NCBI GenBank assembly: GCA_934167665.1
Contig: CAKPLN010000003.1
Location: 1 to 64,000 of the forward strand
Direction: 5' to 3'
DNA: 64,000 nt
Source: an uncultured Bacilli bacterium
GTDB lineage: Bacteria; Bacillota_I; Bacilli_A; RF39; UBA660
Of the stretch, positions 17,440 to 26,972 are shown piece after piece. Both the position numbers and the translations under genes were made by a program. How positions within the stretch are numbered: position 1 is the first letter of the stretch; each line of letters starts with the position of its first letter. Under the pieces are notes generated by a model. The model was not told the DNA's origin. It was given only the letters and a program-made list of their open reading frames with translations, and ran no database searches.

Positions 17440-18093
17440 ATGGATACTATAGATGAAATTAATAGAATAAAAAGTTATGCTAAAGAAAATAATGTTCCCA
17501 TAATTTTAGATGATGGCCTAGATTTTTTACTTAAATACATTAAAGAAAATAATATTAATAGTATTCTAGAAATAGGTACAGCTATTGGTTATTCAACAAT
17601 AATGTTTGCTTTAGTTAGTAATGATATTAAAGTAGTAAGTATTGAACGTGATGAAAAAAGATATTTAGAGGCAATTAAAAACATTAAAAAGTTTAACCTA
17701 GAAAATCGTATAACTCTAGTTTTTGGTGATGCTTTAGAAGTAGAACTTAATGATACTTTTGATTTAATATTTATTGATGCTGCTAAAGCTCAAAATATTA
17801 AATTCTTTGAAAAATATGATAAGAATTTAAGAGTAGGTGGCACAATTGTAACAGATAACCTTAATTTTCATGGTATGGTAGAAAAGGATGAAAAAGAAAT
17901 CGAAAGTCGTAATGTTAGAGGCATTGTAAGAAAGACCAAAGCCTATATTAATTATCTAAAAGAAAATACTAAATATGAAACAAAGTTTTATAGTATTGGT
18001 GATGGCATATCTATAAGCATTAAAAAAAATAATAGTTCAAAAGAGGTATTTTTTAAAGTATCTCTTATTTTTTATTTCATTTCAGCAAAGTAA
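17440..18093 (+). CDS. trmR: O-methyltransferase, TrmR-type (tRNA 5-hydroxyuridine methyltransferase)
   Basis: A 217-residue SAM-dependent methyltransferase of family 3. Seen: LEIGTAIGYST (SAM motif, about 42-52), DLIFIDAAKAQ (about 108-118) and GGTIVTDNLNFHG (about 131-143). In Bacillus the orthologue in this position, YrrM/TrmR, methylates 5-hydroxyuridine at tRNA position 34 to 5-methoxyuridine. The two U32 proteins downstream belong to the hydroxylation step, so the trio forms one pathway. The last 15 codons lie across a terminator hairpin; the conserved fold probably ends near GDGISISIKK. Confidence 0.88.
   Translation: MDTIDEINRIKSYAKENNVPIILDDGLDFLLKYIKENNINSILEIGTAIGYSTIMFALVSNDIKVVSIERDEKRYLEAIKNIKKFNLENRITLVFGDALEVELNDTFDLIFIDAAKAQNIKFFEKYDKNLRVGGTIVTDNLNFHGMVEKDEKEIESRNVRGIVRKTKAYINYLKENTKYETKFYSIGDGISISIKKNNSSKEVFFKVSLIFYFISAK
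18041..18075 (+). terminator. Terminator inside the 3' end of trmR
   Basis: AAGAGGTA pairs with TATCTCTT (one G-T) and is followed by ATTTTTT. The stop codon is downstream of the T run, so the C-terminal FKVSLIFYF tail is encoded by terminator sequence. Confidence 0.65.
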
Positions 18094-18118
18094 ATATGAA
18101 AACTAACCTAACTATTTA

Positions 18119-18147
18119 TTGACATACAATTGTTTGTAATATATCAT
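18119..18147 (+). promoter_or_regulatory. Promoter of the U32 gene pair
   Basis: TTGACA (18119-18124), 17-base spacer, TATCAT (18142-18147). A second TATAAT at 18207-18212, 21 bases before the start codon, may be an additional weaker start point. Confidence 0.65.
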
Positions 18148-18233
18148 AATAAACTAATAGTGTATCTATAAATAAAGTTTTTACTCTTTATCTTCAACCT
18201 ATGTTGTATAATTAAAAAGTGAGGTGAAATTCT

Positions 18234-19097
18234 ATGAAATTACTAGTAGAATTGGAAAAGCTAGATAAAAACACTATAAAAGCAGCTGATGGTCTAATTC
18301 TTGCTTTAAAAGATTTTTCTGTCCAAAGTAGTACAACTTATACTAAAGAAGAAATTGCTCAAATAAAAAAAGCTAATCCCAATAAAGAAATATTTGTAAG
18401 TGTTAATAAGAATATTTTTAATGATGAATTAGAAAGTCTAAAAGATACATTAATTTACTTAGATACTTTAAATTTAACTGGTATATTTTTTTATGATTTA
18501 GCTATTGTCCAATTAAAAAAAGAACTAAACTTAAAAGTAGACTTAGTTTGGAATCAGACCTTTATGGTTAATAATTATAAAACTTGTAACTATTATCATC
18601 AAAAGGGAATAAAATATGCTCTTTTAAGTAAAGAAATAACTCTAGAAGAAATACTTGAAATCGCTGCTAAAAGTACTATTACACCTATGGTAGAAGTTGT
18701 AAGTCTACCAAGTGTTGCTTTTTCTAAAAGACACTTACTAACAAATTATTATCACCATTTAGCAAAAAGTCCTAAATATAAAATTACTATAACAGAAAAA
18801 GCTACTAATCAAGAATATGAAGTAATTGAAGATGAAAATGGTACCAACTTTTACTTAAAAACTATTACAAATGGTACTAGTGTTATAAAAAAACTATATG
18901 ACAATAACATAGCTTATATAATTATGCGTTCATATGAAATACCATCTTCTTTATTTACTGATTTAGTAGTTGATACTAAAAAATATATAGCTTCTAATTG
19001 CTGTGGTGAAGAATATGTATCAAAGTATAGCAAGTTAGGTAATGATACTAATTTCTTCTTTAAAAAAACTGTTTATAGGGTGAAGAAAAATGGATAG
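18234..19097 (+). CDS. U32 peptidase-like protein, YrrN/TrhP1 type
   Basis: A 287-residue relative of the U32 family that lacks most of the Cys cluster of its neighbour (a CC pair near residue 264 remains). By position it corresponds to Bacillus yrrN. In Bacillus and E. coli, U32 proteins (TrhP) help form 5-hydroxyuridine in tRNA with prephenate as hydroxyl source; this short form is probably a partner subunit. It overlaps the next gene by 8 bases. Assignment rests on weak fold-like similarity plus synteny. Confidence 0.75.
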   Translation: MKLLVELEKLDKNTIKAADGLILALKDFSVQSSTTYTKEEIAQIKKANPNKEIFVSVNKNIFNDELESLKDTLIYLDTLNLTGIFFYDLAIVQLKKELNLKVDLVWNQTFMVNNYKTCNYYHQKGIKYALLSKEITLEEILEIAAKSTITPMVEVVSLPSVAFSKRHLLTNYYHHLAKSPKYKITITEKATNQEYEVIEDENGTNFYLKTITNGTSVIKKLYDNNIAYIIMRSYEIPSSLFTDLVVDTKKYIASNCCGEEYVSKYSKLGNDTNFFFKKTVYRVKKNG

Positions 19098-20289
19098 AAT
19101 AGAATTATTATCTCCAGCCGGAGATTTAGAACGTTTAAAAGTAACTTTATTATATGGAGCTGATGCTGTTTATTTTGGTGGTGAAAAATATAGTTTAAGA
19201 GCTAATGCTACTAACTTCAGTTTAGCTAATATTAAAGAAGCTTGTACATTTGCTCACAAACTTAATAAAAAGGTTTATTTAACTTTAAATATTGTTTTTC
19301 ATAATGAAGATATGGATGGTGTTGAAGAATACATAAAAGATGTTGTAGAAGCTGGAATTGATGCTTTTATTGTAAGCGACCCTTTTATAATCTCTCATAT
19401 CAAATCAAACTATCCTCAAGTAGAAGTACATTTATCAACACAAAATTCAACTAGTAATTATAAAGCCATTGAGTATTTTAAAAATGAAGGAATAGATCGT
19501 GTCGTTTTAGCAAGAGAAGTAAATTTAAAAGACATGAAAGAGATAATTAAAAAGACTGGTATCGATGTTGAAATTTTCATTCATGGGGCCATGTGTACTT
19601 GTTTTTCTGGTCGTTGTGCTCTTTCAAATTATGTAACTAATCGTGATGCTAATAGAGGTGGCTGTGCCCAAGTTTGTCGTTTTGCTTTTAAAACTTCAGA
19701 GACTGAAGACTTTACTATGGCTACTAAAGATTTAAATTTAGCTCGTTATATTGGTGATGTTATTGAAGCTGGTGTAAAAAGTTTAAAAGTCGAAGGACGT
19801 ATGCGTTCTCTATATTATCTAGCAACAGTAATAGGTACTTATCGTGAGATAATTGATAGTTATTATGAAAAAACTTTAACAGCTGAAAAAATGGCTAATT
19901 TAGAAAAACGTCTAAGCCGTGTAGCTAATAGAGAAGTCTCAACACAATACCTAATGAAAGAAGCCGATTATACAGATCAATATTACAGTGGTCGTCAAGA
20001 ATTATCTAATCAAGATTATTTAGGTTTAATAACCGGTTATGATTCTGTCAATGAATGTCTTATTTTAATAGAAAGAAATTACTTTTCTCCTAAAGATGAA
20101 GTTGAGATATTTACTCCAGATGGTAAAACATATACTTATATTGTTGATAAGATATATGATGAAGATATGCAAGAATTAGAAGTAGCTCGTCACCCTGAAC
20201 AAATTTTAAAACTAAAGTTTCCTCATAGCTTACCAGCTTATTCTATGATAAGACTAATTAAAAAGTATTCTAATGATATAGATAATTAA
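19090..20289 (+). CDS. U32 family protein, tRNA 5-hydroxyuridine synthesis (YrrO/TrhP2 type)
   Basis: A 399-residue U32 protein. Seen: ELLSPAGDLERLKVTLLYGA at the N-terminus and the Fe-S-type Cys cluster MCTCFSGRC...GGCAQVCRF at about 168-200. SLKVEGRMRSLYYLA near 236-250 is also conserved. U32 proteins of this group are needed for prephenate-dependent hydroxylation of tRNA U34. Although annotated as peptidases or collagenases, a proteolytic role is doubtful. Start chosen by overlap with the preceding gene and by the family N-terminus. Confidence 0.9.
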   Translation: MDRIELLSPAGDLERLKVTLLYGADAVYFGGEKYSLRANATNFSLANIKEACTFAHKLNKKVYLTLNIVFHNEDMDGVEEYIKDVVEAGIDAFIVSDPFIISHIKSNYPQVEVHLSTQNSTSNYKAIEYFKNEGIDRVVLAREVNLKDMKEIIKKTGIDVEIFIHGAMCTCFSGRCALSNYVTNRDANRGGCAQVCRFAFKTSETEDFTMATKDLNLARYIGDVIEAGVKSLKVEGRMRSLYYLATVIGTYREIIDSYYEKTLTAEKMANLEKRLSRVANREVSTQYLMKEADYTDQYYSGRQELSNQDYLGLITGYDSVNECLILIERNYFSPKDEVEIFTPDGKTYTYIVDKIYDEDMQELEVARHPEQILKLKFPHSLPAYSMIRLIKKYSNDIDN

Positions 20290-20302
20290 AGGAGAAAAAT
20301 TT

Positions 20303-21424
20303 ATGGATTATTTAAAAGAAGCTCAAAATAATTTTTTAATAATCGAATCAACTTATAGTGAATATGCTACTAAAAGTACTGAAGCAATTCGTCTGAAAAG
20401 TCAACAAGAAGATATTAGGGCACCTTTCTTTCATGATGTTGATAGAATTATTCATGCTCTAAGTTATAGTCGTTATTCTGATAAAACGCAAGTATATTCC
20501 TTTACTGAAAATGATTCTATTTCCAAACGAATGATACACGTGCAACTTGTTAGTAAAGCGGCCAGAACTATCGGAAGAGCACTACGCTTAAACAATGACT
20601 TAATCGAGGCTATAGCACTAGGTCATGATATAGGTCATACCCCTTTAGGTCATACTGGTGAAGCTTTATTAGATGAAATATCTCAAAGAGAATTAAATGA
20701 ATACTTTGCTCACAATATTCAAAGTGTACGTCATTATCTGGAAGTAGAAAATTATGGTGAAGGATTAAATCTAACCATCCAAGTATTAGATGGTATTATG
20801 TGTCATAACGGTGAACTTTTATCAAATGAATATACTCCAGTTTCCAAAACTAAAGAAGAGTTTTTAAGAGAATATCAAGAATCATATACTGATATCACTT
20901 CATCAAAGAAAAACCATCCTATGACCTTAGAAGGCTGCATTGTTAGAATAAGTGACATAATTGGTTACGTAGGTCGTGATATTGAAGATGCCATTAATTT
21001 AGGCAAATTAAAAAGAGAAGAAATACCTAAAGAAATAACAGATGTTCTTGGTAATTCTAATAAGGAAATTATAAATACCGTTATAGTTGATATAATAAAA
21101 AATAGTCTTAATAAACCCTATATAAAAATGAGTAATGACGTTTATAAAGCCCTATTATCATTAAAAAAGTTTAATCATAAACATATCTACAGTAAGAGTC
21201 TAAGTCAAGAAAAAATAGAATACTATCGTCAAGGAATGAATAGGATATATAACAGGTATTTAAACGACATAGAAACAAATAATAAAGATAGTATAATCTA
21301 CAAAGTATTTTTAGATCATCAATCTACTACATATTTAAAGCAAAATTCTAATAAAAGAATGGTAATTGATTTTATAGCTGGAATGACTGATGATTTCTTT
21401 AAAAATGAAATTGAAAAATATTAA
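20303..21424 (+). CDS. HD-domain protein, dGTP triphosphohydrolase-like
   Basis: A 373-residue HD phosphohydrolase. Seen: RAPFFHDVDRIIHALSYSRY...KTQVY near residues 37-62, corresponding to the dGTPase pattern RxPFxRDRDRIxHSxAFRRLxxKTQVF. LGHDIGHTPLGHTGE near 111-125 supplies the HD metal ligands, and a later Asp lies in RISDIIGYVGRD. Members hydrolyse dNTPs or act as metal-dependent nucleotidases. It occupies the place of udk (uridine kinase) in the Bacillus yrr-greA order. ATG follows AAGGAG, 13 bases after the U32 gene. Confidence 0.82.
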   Translation: MDYLKEAQNNFLIIESTYSEYATKSTEAIRLKSQQEDIRAPFFHDVDRIIHALSYSRYSDKTQVYSFTENDSISKRMIHVQLVSKAARTIGRALRLNNDLIEAIALGHDIGHTPLGHTGEALLDEISQRELNEYFAHNIQSVRHYLEVENYGEGLNLTIQVLDGIMCHNGELLSNEYTPVSKTKEEFLREYQESYTDITSSKKNHPMTLEGCIVRISDIIGYVGRDIEDAINLGKLKREEIPKEITDVLGNSNKEIINTVIVDIIKNSLNKPYIKMSNDVYKALLSLKKFNHKHIYSKSLSQEKIEYYRQGMNRIYNRYLNDIETNNKDSIIYKVFLDHQSTTYLKQNSNKRMVIDFIAGMTDDFFKNEIEKY

Positions 21425-21446
21425 CTAAAAGGCAGGGAGTAATACA

Positions 21447-22070
21447 ATGAAAAAATATTTAAGAAATGGTGAAAAATCTAGTGAATGTATTATCGATGCA
21501 AAACCTAATAAAGATGGTAATTTATCGATTAAGTTTGCTGATGGAGCGGTTCACGATGATATTGAGAATACAGAAGAAAATATTGAAAAAATAGAGAAAG
21601 TCATGGAGTCATCAGCTCAAACTGCTATTAAAAAAGAACCATTATACGTTATGCGTTCTTTTATTGCTACCTGTAGTGTAGTATCCAGCATAACTGGTGC
21701 TGTTGCGATAAGAAATATAGAAACACTACAAGGAACTAGTTTAGGTGAAAACCTAAGTGGAGCTGCTATAATTATTGGTGGAGGCATTTGTACTGTTTGG
21801 ATGATAAGAGAATGGTCACGAGTACGTGAAATATCTAAAATAAAATATCGTAATAGATATCAGGATACATTATCACGCGTAGATGAATTTACTCATAGCT
21901 TAGATACTTCAAGTGATAGAATAAGAGAATTATTTGAATCAGAGCGACCACTAAGTATAATAAATATTGATCAATATAAAAAGAAAGACCTAAAAAGAAT
22001 TGTAACTGAAATAGAAAGAGAAACAACTGTTCAAGAAGAATATGGCATTCAGTACTCAAAAAAGAAATAA
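21447..22070 (+). CDS. Membrane protein with two transmembrane helices, unknown
   Basis: A 207-residue protein that I do not recognise. A hydrophilic N-terminal third (residues 1-65) has an acidic helical stretch, two hydrophobic segments lie at about 68-85 and 98-118, and a charged, helical C-terminal half follows. It starts 22 bases after the dGTPase-like gene behind AGGGAG and is probably co-transcribed with it. Ends where the greA promoter begins. Confidence 0.6.
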   Translation: MKKYLRNGEKSSECIIDAKPNKDGNLSIKFADGAVHDDIENTEENIEKIEKVMESSAQTAIKKEPLYVMRSFIATCSVVSSITGAVAIRNIETLQGTSLGENLSGAAIIIGGGICTVWMIREWSRVREISKIKYRNRYQDTLSRVDEFTHSLDTSSDRIRELFESERPLSIINIDQYKKKDLKRIVTEIERETTVQEEYGIQYSKKK

Positions 22071-22074
22071 GTTC

Positions 22075-22103
22075 TTGCTAAATTTTTAAAAATGTGATAT
22101 ACT
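22075..22103 (+). promoter_or_regulatory. Promoter of greA
   Basis: TTGCTA (22075-22080), 17 bases, TATACT (22098-22103) with TGA extension. The leader contains a small hairpin (TTGAGT...ACTCAA) before the GAGGTGAT ribosome site. Confidence 0.75.
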
Positions 22104-22170
22104 TTGGCAAGTTGAGTTTACTACTCAATTAAATAATTATTTGTAAAAAAACATTTACGAGGTGATAAAA

Positions 22171-22641
22171 ATGGGAAATAAAAATACCGTATATTTAACT
22201 CAAGAAGGATTAGAAGAACTAAAGAAGGAACTAGATAATTTAATAAATGTTAGACGTCCAGAAAACATTCAAGCTATTAAAGAAGCTAGATCATTGGGGG
22301 ATTTATCAGAAAATGCAGAATACGATGCAGCTCGTAACGAACAGGCTCAAATAGAGGCCCGTATTAAACAACTAGAAAAAATGTTAGAAAATGCTTCTAT
22401 AATCGCTGAAGTATCAAATGATAAAGTTGGTATTGGTAATACAGTTTGTATTAAATACGTAGACGATGATGAAGAAGATGAATACAAAATCGTTGGTTCA
22501 CAAGAAGCTGATCCATTTGAAAGTAGAATTTCAAATGAGAGTCCAATAGCACAAGCTTTATTCGATCACAAAGTAGGGGACATAGTTACTGTAGAAAGTC
22601 CTAACGGTTCATATGAAGTTGAAATTATTGAAATAAAATAA
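22171..22641 (+). CDS. greA: Transcription elongation factor GreA
   Basis: A 156-residue cleavage factor that rescues backtracked RNA polymerase. Seen: YLTQEGLEELKKELDNL at the N-terminus, RSLGDLSENAEYDAARNEQA with the tip acidic residues of the coiled coil (about 36-55), and the C-terminal domain ending GSYEVEIIEI. Normal length. The ATG at 22171 follows GAGGTGAT; an in-frame upstream ATG at 22162 lies in the ribosome site and is rejected. greA closes the Bacillus-like yrr block. Confidence 0.97.
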   Translation: MGNKNTVYLTQEGLEELKKELDNLINVRRPENIQAIKEARSLGDLSENAEYDAARNEQAQIEARIKQLEKMLENASIIAEVSNDKVGIGNTVCIKYVDDDEEDEYKIVGSQEADPFESRISNESPIAQALFDHKVGDIVTVESPNGSYEVEIIEIK

Positions 22642-22651
22642 TTTATAAATT

Positions 22652-22682
22652 GATAGTTTTATAAGAAACTATCTTTTTTTTT
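22652..22682 (+). terminator. Terminator of greA
   Basis: GATAGTTT and AAACTATC form a perfect 8-base-pair stem around TATAAG, followed by nine or more T residues. Confidence 0.85.
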
Positions 22683-22733
22683 ACCTAAAAATAAGATATA
22701 CTAATAAAGAATAAAATAGTAGGAGTTGATAAT

Positions 22734-24293
22734 GTGATTATCAGAAAACCATATGCCTTTCTTATAAAAAATTTCAAAAAAATTCATATTTTCCTATTCG
22801 CATTATGTGCATACATTCTATATAAAACTACTCAATTATATTCTTTTATGAAAGAGTTTGTTACACTAGGAACTTATGATGCTTATAATGAACCAATATC
22901 AAAATATACAACTGTATTAGCTTATATATTTTTACTCTTAATAATTGCTTCAATGATAACAATTTTAATAGTCCTTCGTAAGAAGAATAAGCCATGGAAA
23001 ATGTATATAGTTCCTGTTATTACATACTGTGCTTTATTCTTCACTTTTATATTTACTACTAACTTTTTCGCAACTTACACTGGTAGTGTTGCTTCTACTA
23101 CACCAAGAGCTATACGTGATATTACTTTAATATTGATATTCCCTCAGTATTTTACGTTTATTGTACTTATAATCAGAATATTAGGACTTGATTTAAATAA
23201 GTTTGATTTTAAATCTGATGCTGAATTTTTAGAATTATCAGAAGATGATCGCGATGAAATGGAAATAAACATAGATATTGATAAAGCTAGTTTTAAACGT
23301 TTCTTTGCTAGGTTAAAAAGAAATACTACCTACTACTATATTGAACATAAAAAAACAATTTATATTTTAATAGCTCTTTTAACTTTATTTATAGGATATA
23401 AATCATACGTTTATATCTTTGTGACCAATAAGTCTTATACAGAAGGAGAAAATATCAATACTAATGGTTATGAAATAAAAATAAATAATAGTTATTACAG
23501 TAGTCTTGATTATAAAGGAGATACAATATCTAAAGAAAACAACTTCGTAATATTAGATGTAACTATAACAAATAATGGCGAAAAAAGAGAAATTAATTTT
23601 GATAGATTTCATGTAATGAATGCTACTTCTAATTATTCACCAACATCTAAAACCTATGAGACTCAATTTCAAGATTTAGGTACTGCTTATGATACTAAAA
23701 CAATAAATAATGGTGAAAAGTATAATACATTATTAATTTATAAAGTAAAGGCGAAAGAAGATATTAAAAGATTTGTTTTATATTACCAAGAATTTAATAA
23801 CAATAATACTAATCATCTAAGAAAAATAAAATTAAAATTACAAAACTTATCTAAAGTTGAAGAAAAAGAATCGTTATCGCTATATGATGCTTTAACTGTT
23901 AATATCGGTACCAGTACTAAAGAGGTAATAATTGATAACTATGAAATAGCTGATAGTGTAAGTTACAATAAGGAATCTTGTAGCACTAAAAGCTGTACTT
24001 ATGAAGTTAAAGAGCAAACTGCTCCAATAGGTTATAAAATCTTAAAATTAGACTTTGCCTCTAATGACTTTGGTGGTAAAGATATGATTGACTTTTTAAC
24101 CATGTATGGTAAAATTAATTATATGAATAATAATGGTGAAGCTAAGGGTACCAAAATAGAGAATGCTTTACCAACCCTTCAATATTACGGCAAGTATGTC
24201 TATCTAAAAGTACCTAATGAAATTAGCGAAGCAACTAGTATTGAACTAATAGTTACAGTTAGAAATAATAAGTATAAATATAAGTTGAAATAA
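22734..24293 (+). CDS. Multi-pass membrane protein with exported DUF4352-like domain
   Basis: A 519-residue protein. It has four hydrophobic helices in the first 150 residues, a charged cytoplasmic stretch (about 160-205), another helix (about 212-230) and an exported beta-rich region. The segment NFVILDVTITNNGEKREINF near 265-284 resembles DUF4352/DUF4352-like telokin domains that hang from membrane anchors. I do not recognise the whole. Start is GTG at 22734, eight bases after AGGAG; the ATG two bases earlier leads to an immediate stop. It begins 10 bases before the next gene and may be the first gene of the secretion locus. Confidence 0.6.
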   Translation: MIIRKPYAFLIKNFKKIHIFLFALCAYILYKTTQLYSFMKEFVTLGTYDAYNEPISKYTTVLAYIFLLLIIASMITILIVLRKKNKPWKMYIVPVITYCALFFTFIFTTNFFATYTGSVASTTPRAIRDITLILIFPQYFTFIVLIIRILGLDLNKFDFKSDAEFLELSEDDRDEMEINIDIDKASFKRFFARLKRNTTYYYIEHKKTIYILIALLTLFIGYKSYVYIFVTNKSYTEGENINTNGYEIKINNSYYSSLDYKGDTISKENNFVILDVTITNNGEKREINFDRFHVMNATSNYSPTSKTYETQFQDLGTAYDTKTINNGEKYNTLLIYKVKAKEDIKRFVLYYQEFNNNNTNHLRKIKLKLQNLSKVEEKESLSLYDALTVNIGTSTKEVIIDNYEIADSVSYNKESCSTKSCTYEVKEQTAPIGYKILKLDFASNDFGGKDMIDFLTMYGKINYMNNNGEAKGTKIENALPTLQYYGKYVYLKVPNEISEATSIELIVTVRNNKYKYKLK

Positions 24294-24303
24294 GGAGATA
24301 GCC

Positions 24304-26142
24304 ATGAAAAAAGAAAAGATACTAAAATATATTAAAGTAGTAATAACAATAGCCATTCCTTGCTTATTTATATGGTTTTTAATTATAAATCCATTTATAG
24401 GTTTTAAAAAGAATGAAAAAACTTTAGAAGATGCTGCTAAAAAATATTATCAATTAAATGATGACAAATTACCTACTGGTAAGAGGTTAGCAACTGTTAC
24501 TATGAAAACTTTATTTGATAAAGAATATATTACTAAAGATTTCTATATTCCTTATACTAATAAGCCTTGTTCTGTAAGTAACAGTTGGGTTAAAGTAAAA
24601 CAAACAGATAGTGGTGATTATAAGTATTACACATACTTAGAGTGTGGCACATTTAAGTCTAAGGTTGACTCTAGTGGTCCAACAATTACTTTAAATGGTG
24701 ATAGTGAGATTACTATAAACCGTGGTGAGGAGTATAAAGAGCTTGGTGTAAAGAGTTTAAAAGATAATACTGATGGTAAGATGGATGTTAGTAATGTTAC
24801 TATTGATTCTTCAAATGTTGATACAAGTAAAACAGGTACTTATGAAGTTACTTATACAGCTCTTGATAGTCTAAAGAATAAAACTACTGTTAAAAGAGTA
24901 GTCAATGTTGTTCAAAAATTAAATAAAACTGTTCAAGATGCTACAGGTGAATCTCGAATATATAAAGGACAATATGTTGACAACTATATATATTTTTCTG
25001 GTATGCTATTTAGAATAATTGGTCTAGATGGTAATAATGTAAAAATCGTTAGTGCTAATGATATTTCAAGTATTAATTATTCAGCAATTGATAAATGGTT
25101 AGATTATTTTCTAGAACATGTTGATGCTAATGCTAAAAAAATATTAGTAAAAAATAACTATTGTTATGGAACTATAGGTAAAGAAGAAATCAATACAGAC
25201 GTTACTTGTATTTCTAAAACTAAAAAACGTTATGCTTATATTTTATCTAATAAAGAGTTAAATGAAAGTAGAGATGAAAGAGAACAAAGCTATTTATTCC
25301 CAGTTACAATGAGTTGGACTGCTGCTCGTTCTAATGAGCCATGCCAAGATGTGCCAGATGAAGATAGCGATGGAAATGCCTCTACTGCTTGGGCTACTAA
25401 GTCTGATTTTGCACCAATTGCTCCTAATTCACAGTATTTAAGTCTTGATAAAGATTATAATTTAGGAATTCGACCTGTATTAACATTAAATGGTGATAGT
25501 CTAGTAAAAGCTGGTGATGGTACTCTTGAAAACCCTTACTTCTTAGGAGAAATTCAAAGAGGAAAGGCTGATGAATATCTAAATAATCGCCTTTCCGGAG
25601 AATACATAACATATTCAGGATTTTTATGGAGAATAATGGAAGTTACTAATGATCAATATGTTAAAGTAATATCAGAAGAGCCAATATCAGAAGAGTTAAT
25701 TTCTTATAATACTGAAGATGATATAAAAATATATAATCCAAGTCAAAAAGGTAATATTGGTTATGAAATTAATAAAAAGGCTACAGATACTATAAATGAA
25801 CAATACTTTGTTACATGGAAAGTAAATGTACCAATTTATGATAAAACAGCTAAATTTGATGAGAAAAAGAGTACAAAAACATATAAAGTAAAATTTGCTG
25901 CTCCAAATATGTATGAAATGTTTACTACAGTTCAAAGTAAATATGGCTATGGCTATTGGTTAATAAATTCATCAAATGAAGAATATAGAAAATATGCAGT
26001 TTCAAACTCAGGAATTGTTTATTATGGTAAATTAGGAAATCTTTTTGAAACTTATATTAGACCAGTTGGTTATCTTGATAAGAGCATAAAAATAGTTTCA
26101 GGAAGCGGCACTAAAAACGATCCATATAAAATTTCAAAGTAA
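24304..26142 (+). CDS. Membrane-anchored surface protein: pilin-like, Ig-like (DUF5011) and DUF6273-like parts
   Basis: A 612-residue exported protein. One transmembrane anchor lies at about 12-32. A pilin-like module without a prepilin cleavage site (about 38-118; LEDAAKKYY...VTMKTLFDKEYI and two Cys) follows. Next come an Ig-like domain (about 123-201; GEEYKELGVKSLKDNTDGK...GTYEVTYTA, DUF5011 type) and a long C-terminal region in two halves that each resemble DUF6273 (FSGMLFRIIGLDGN near 229 and YSGFLWRIMEV near 437). The end SGSGTKNDPYKI recurs in the 46645 protein. Adjacent to the class B sortase, it is a candidate surface component or adhesin. Function unproven. Confidence 0.7.
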   Translation: MKKEKILKYIKVVITIAIPCLFIWFLIINPFIGFKKNEKTLEDAAKKYYQLNDDKLPTGKRLATVTMKTLFDKEYITKDFYIPYTNKPCSVSNSWVKVKQTDSGDYKYYTYLECGTFKSKVDSSGPTITLNGDSEITINRGEEYKELGVKSLKDNTDGKMDVSNVTIDSSNVDTSKTGTYEVTYTALDSLKNKTTVKRVVNVVQKLNKTVQDATGESRIYKGQYVDNYIYFSGMLFRIIGLDGNNVKIVSANDISSINYSAIDKWLDYFLEHVDANAKKILVKNNYCYGTIGKEEINTDVTCISKTKKRYAYILSNKELNESRDEREQSYLFPVTMSWTAARSNEPCQDVPDEDSDGNASTAWATKSDFAPIAPNSQYLSLDKDYNLGIRPVLTLNGDSLVKAGDGTLENPYFLGEIQRGKADEYLNNRLSGEYITYSGFLWRIMEVTNDQYVKVISEEPISEELISYNTEDDIKIYNPSQKGNIGYEINKKATDTINEQYFVTWKVNVPIYDKTAKFDEKKSTKTYKVKFAAPNMYEMFTTVQSKYGYGYWLINSSNEEYRKYAVSNSGIVYYGKLGNLFETYIRPVGYLDKSIKIVSGSGTKNDPYKISK

Positions 26143-26159
26143 AGTAAGTAGGTATAAAC

Positions 26160-26972
26160 ATGAGTAAAAATAATAAGCGCATAAAAAATACTAAAAAACA
26201 ATTAATAATGATGACTTCATTTACAACGCTTGCCATTATAGTAATCATCACTATTATTTGTGTAGCTATCAATAATATTGAAAGCTACAAAATAGAGCCT
26301 AGAGTTGACAGAATAGAAAGCTACGAAAAAGTAGTTAAAGAGAAAAATGAGAGCTATTCTGTTGATGGCTGGCTTAGAGTTCAAGGAACAAATATTGATT
26401 ATCCAGTTATTTTTGCTGATGATAGTTTTGATGTTAATATTGATATTGGCGATTATGTTTGGTCAATTGAAAGTGAAGATAAATTACTAAACAGAACTGT
26501 AATTTTAGGACATAATATTAGGAACGTTTCACAAACTCCTCTAATTGCGAATAAAGATCATACAAGATTTGAACAGTTATTATCCTTTATATATTATGAC
26601 TTTGCTAAAGATAATCAGTTTATTCAATATACAAAAGATGGAAAAAATTATATTTATCAAATATTTGCAGTGTCATTAATTGATGAGTATGATCTTCCTT
26701 TATCAGGAAATATGAGAGCAGAAGATCAAAAAAAATACATAGAGGATTCAATAAAAAACAGTTACTTCAAATATGATGTTGATGTTAAATCTGATGATAA
26801 GATAATATCTTTGATTACTTGTACGAGGTTTTATGGAGAAACTAAATATAGGTTTAAAATAGATGGAAAATTACTTGCTGACAACGAAAAAACTAAGTTA
26901 CGTAAAGTAAGTAAAAATAAAAACTATGAAGAAATAGAAGGTATTATAAGAGGTGGGGAAGAAAATGAATAA
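26160..26972 (+). CDS. Class B sortase
   Basis: A 270-residue membrane-anchored transpeptidase. N-terminal helix at about 17-38, sortase fold after residue 65. Seen: WLRVQGTNIDYPVIF (about 72-86), catalytic His118 in ILGHNIRN, catalytic Cys221 in SLITCTRFYG, and the conserved Arg about nine residues later in KYRFKIDG. Class B sortases link surface proteins to peptidoglycan or assemble pilins. It overlaps the giant secreted protein gene by 8 bases, which makes that protein the first substrate to consider, although I see no clear sorting motif in it. Confidence 0.92.
   Translation: MSKNNKRIKNTKKQLIMMTSFTTLAIIVIITIICVAINNIESYKIEPRVDRIESYEKVVKEKNESYSVDGWLRVQGTNIDYPVIFADDSFDVNIDIGDYVWSIESEDKLLNRTVILGHNIRNVSQTPLIANKDHTRFEQLLSFIYYDFAKDNQFIQYTKDGKNYIYQIFAVSLIDEYDLPLSGNMRAEDQKKYIEDSIKNSYFKYDVDVKSDDKIISLITCTRFYGETKYRFKIDGKLLADNEKTKLRKVSKNKNYEEIEGIIRGGEENE

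Noticed and set aside
22104..22170. Riboswitch in the greA leader
   Set aside because: Only a short hairpin is visible in about 65 bases; too small for the known classes and no alternative terminator.
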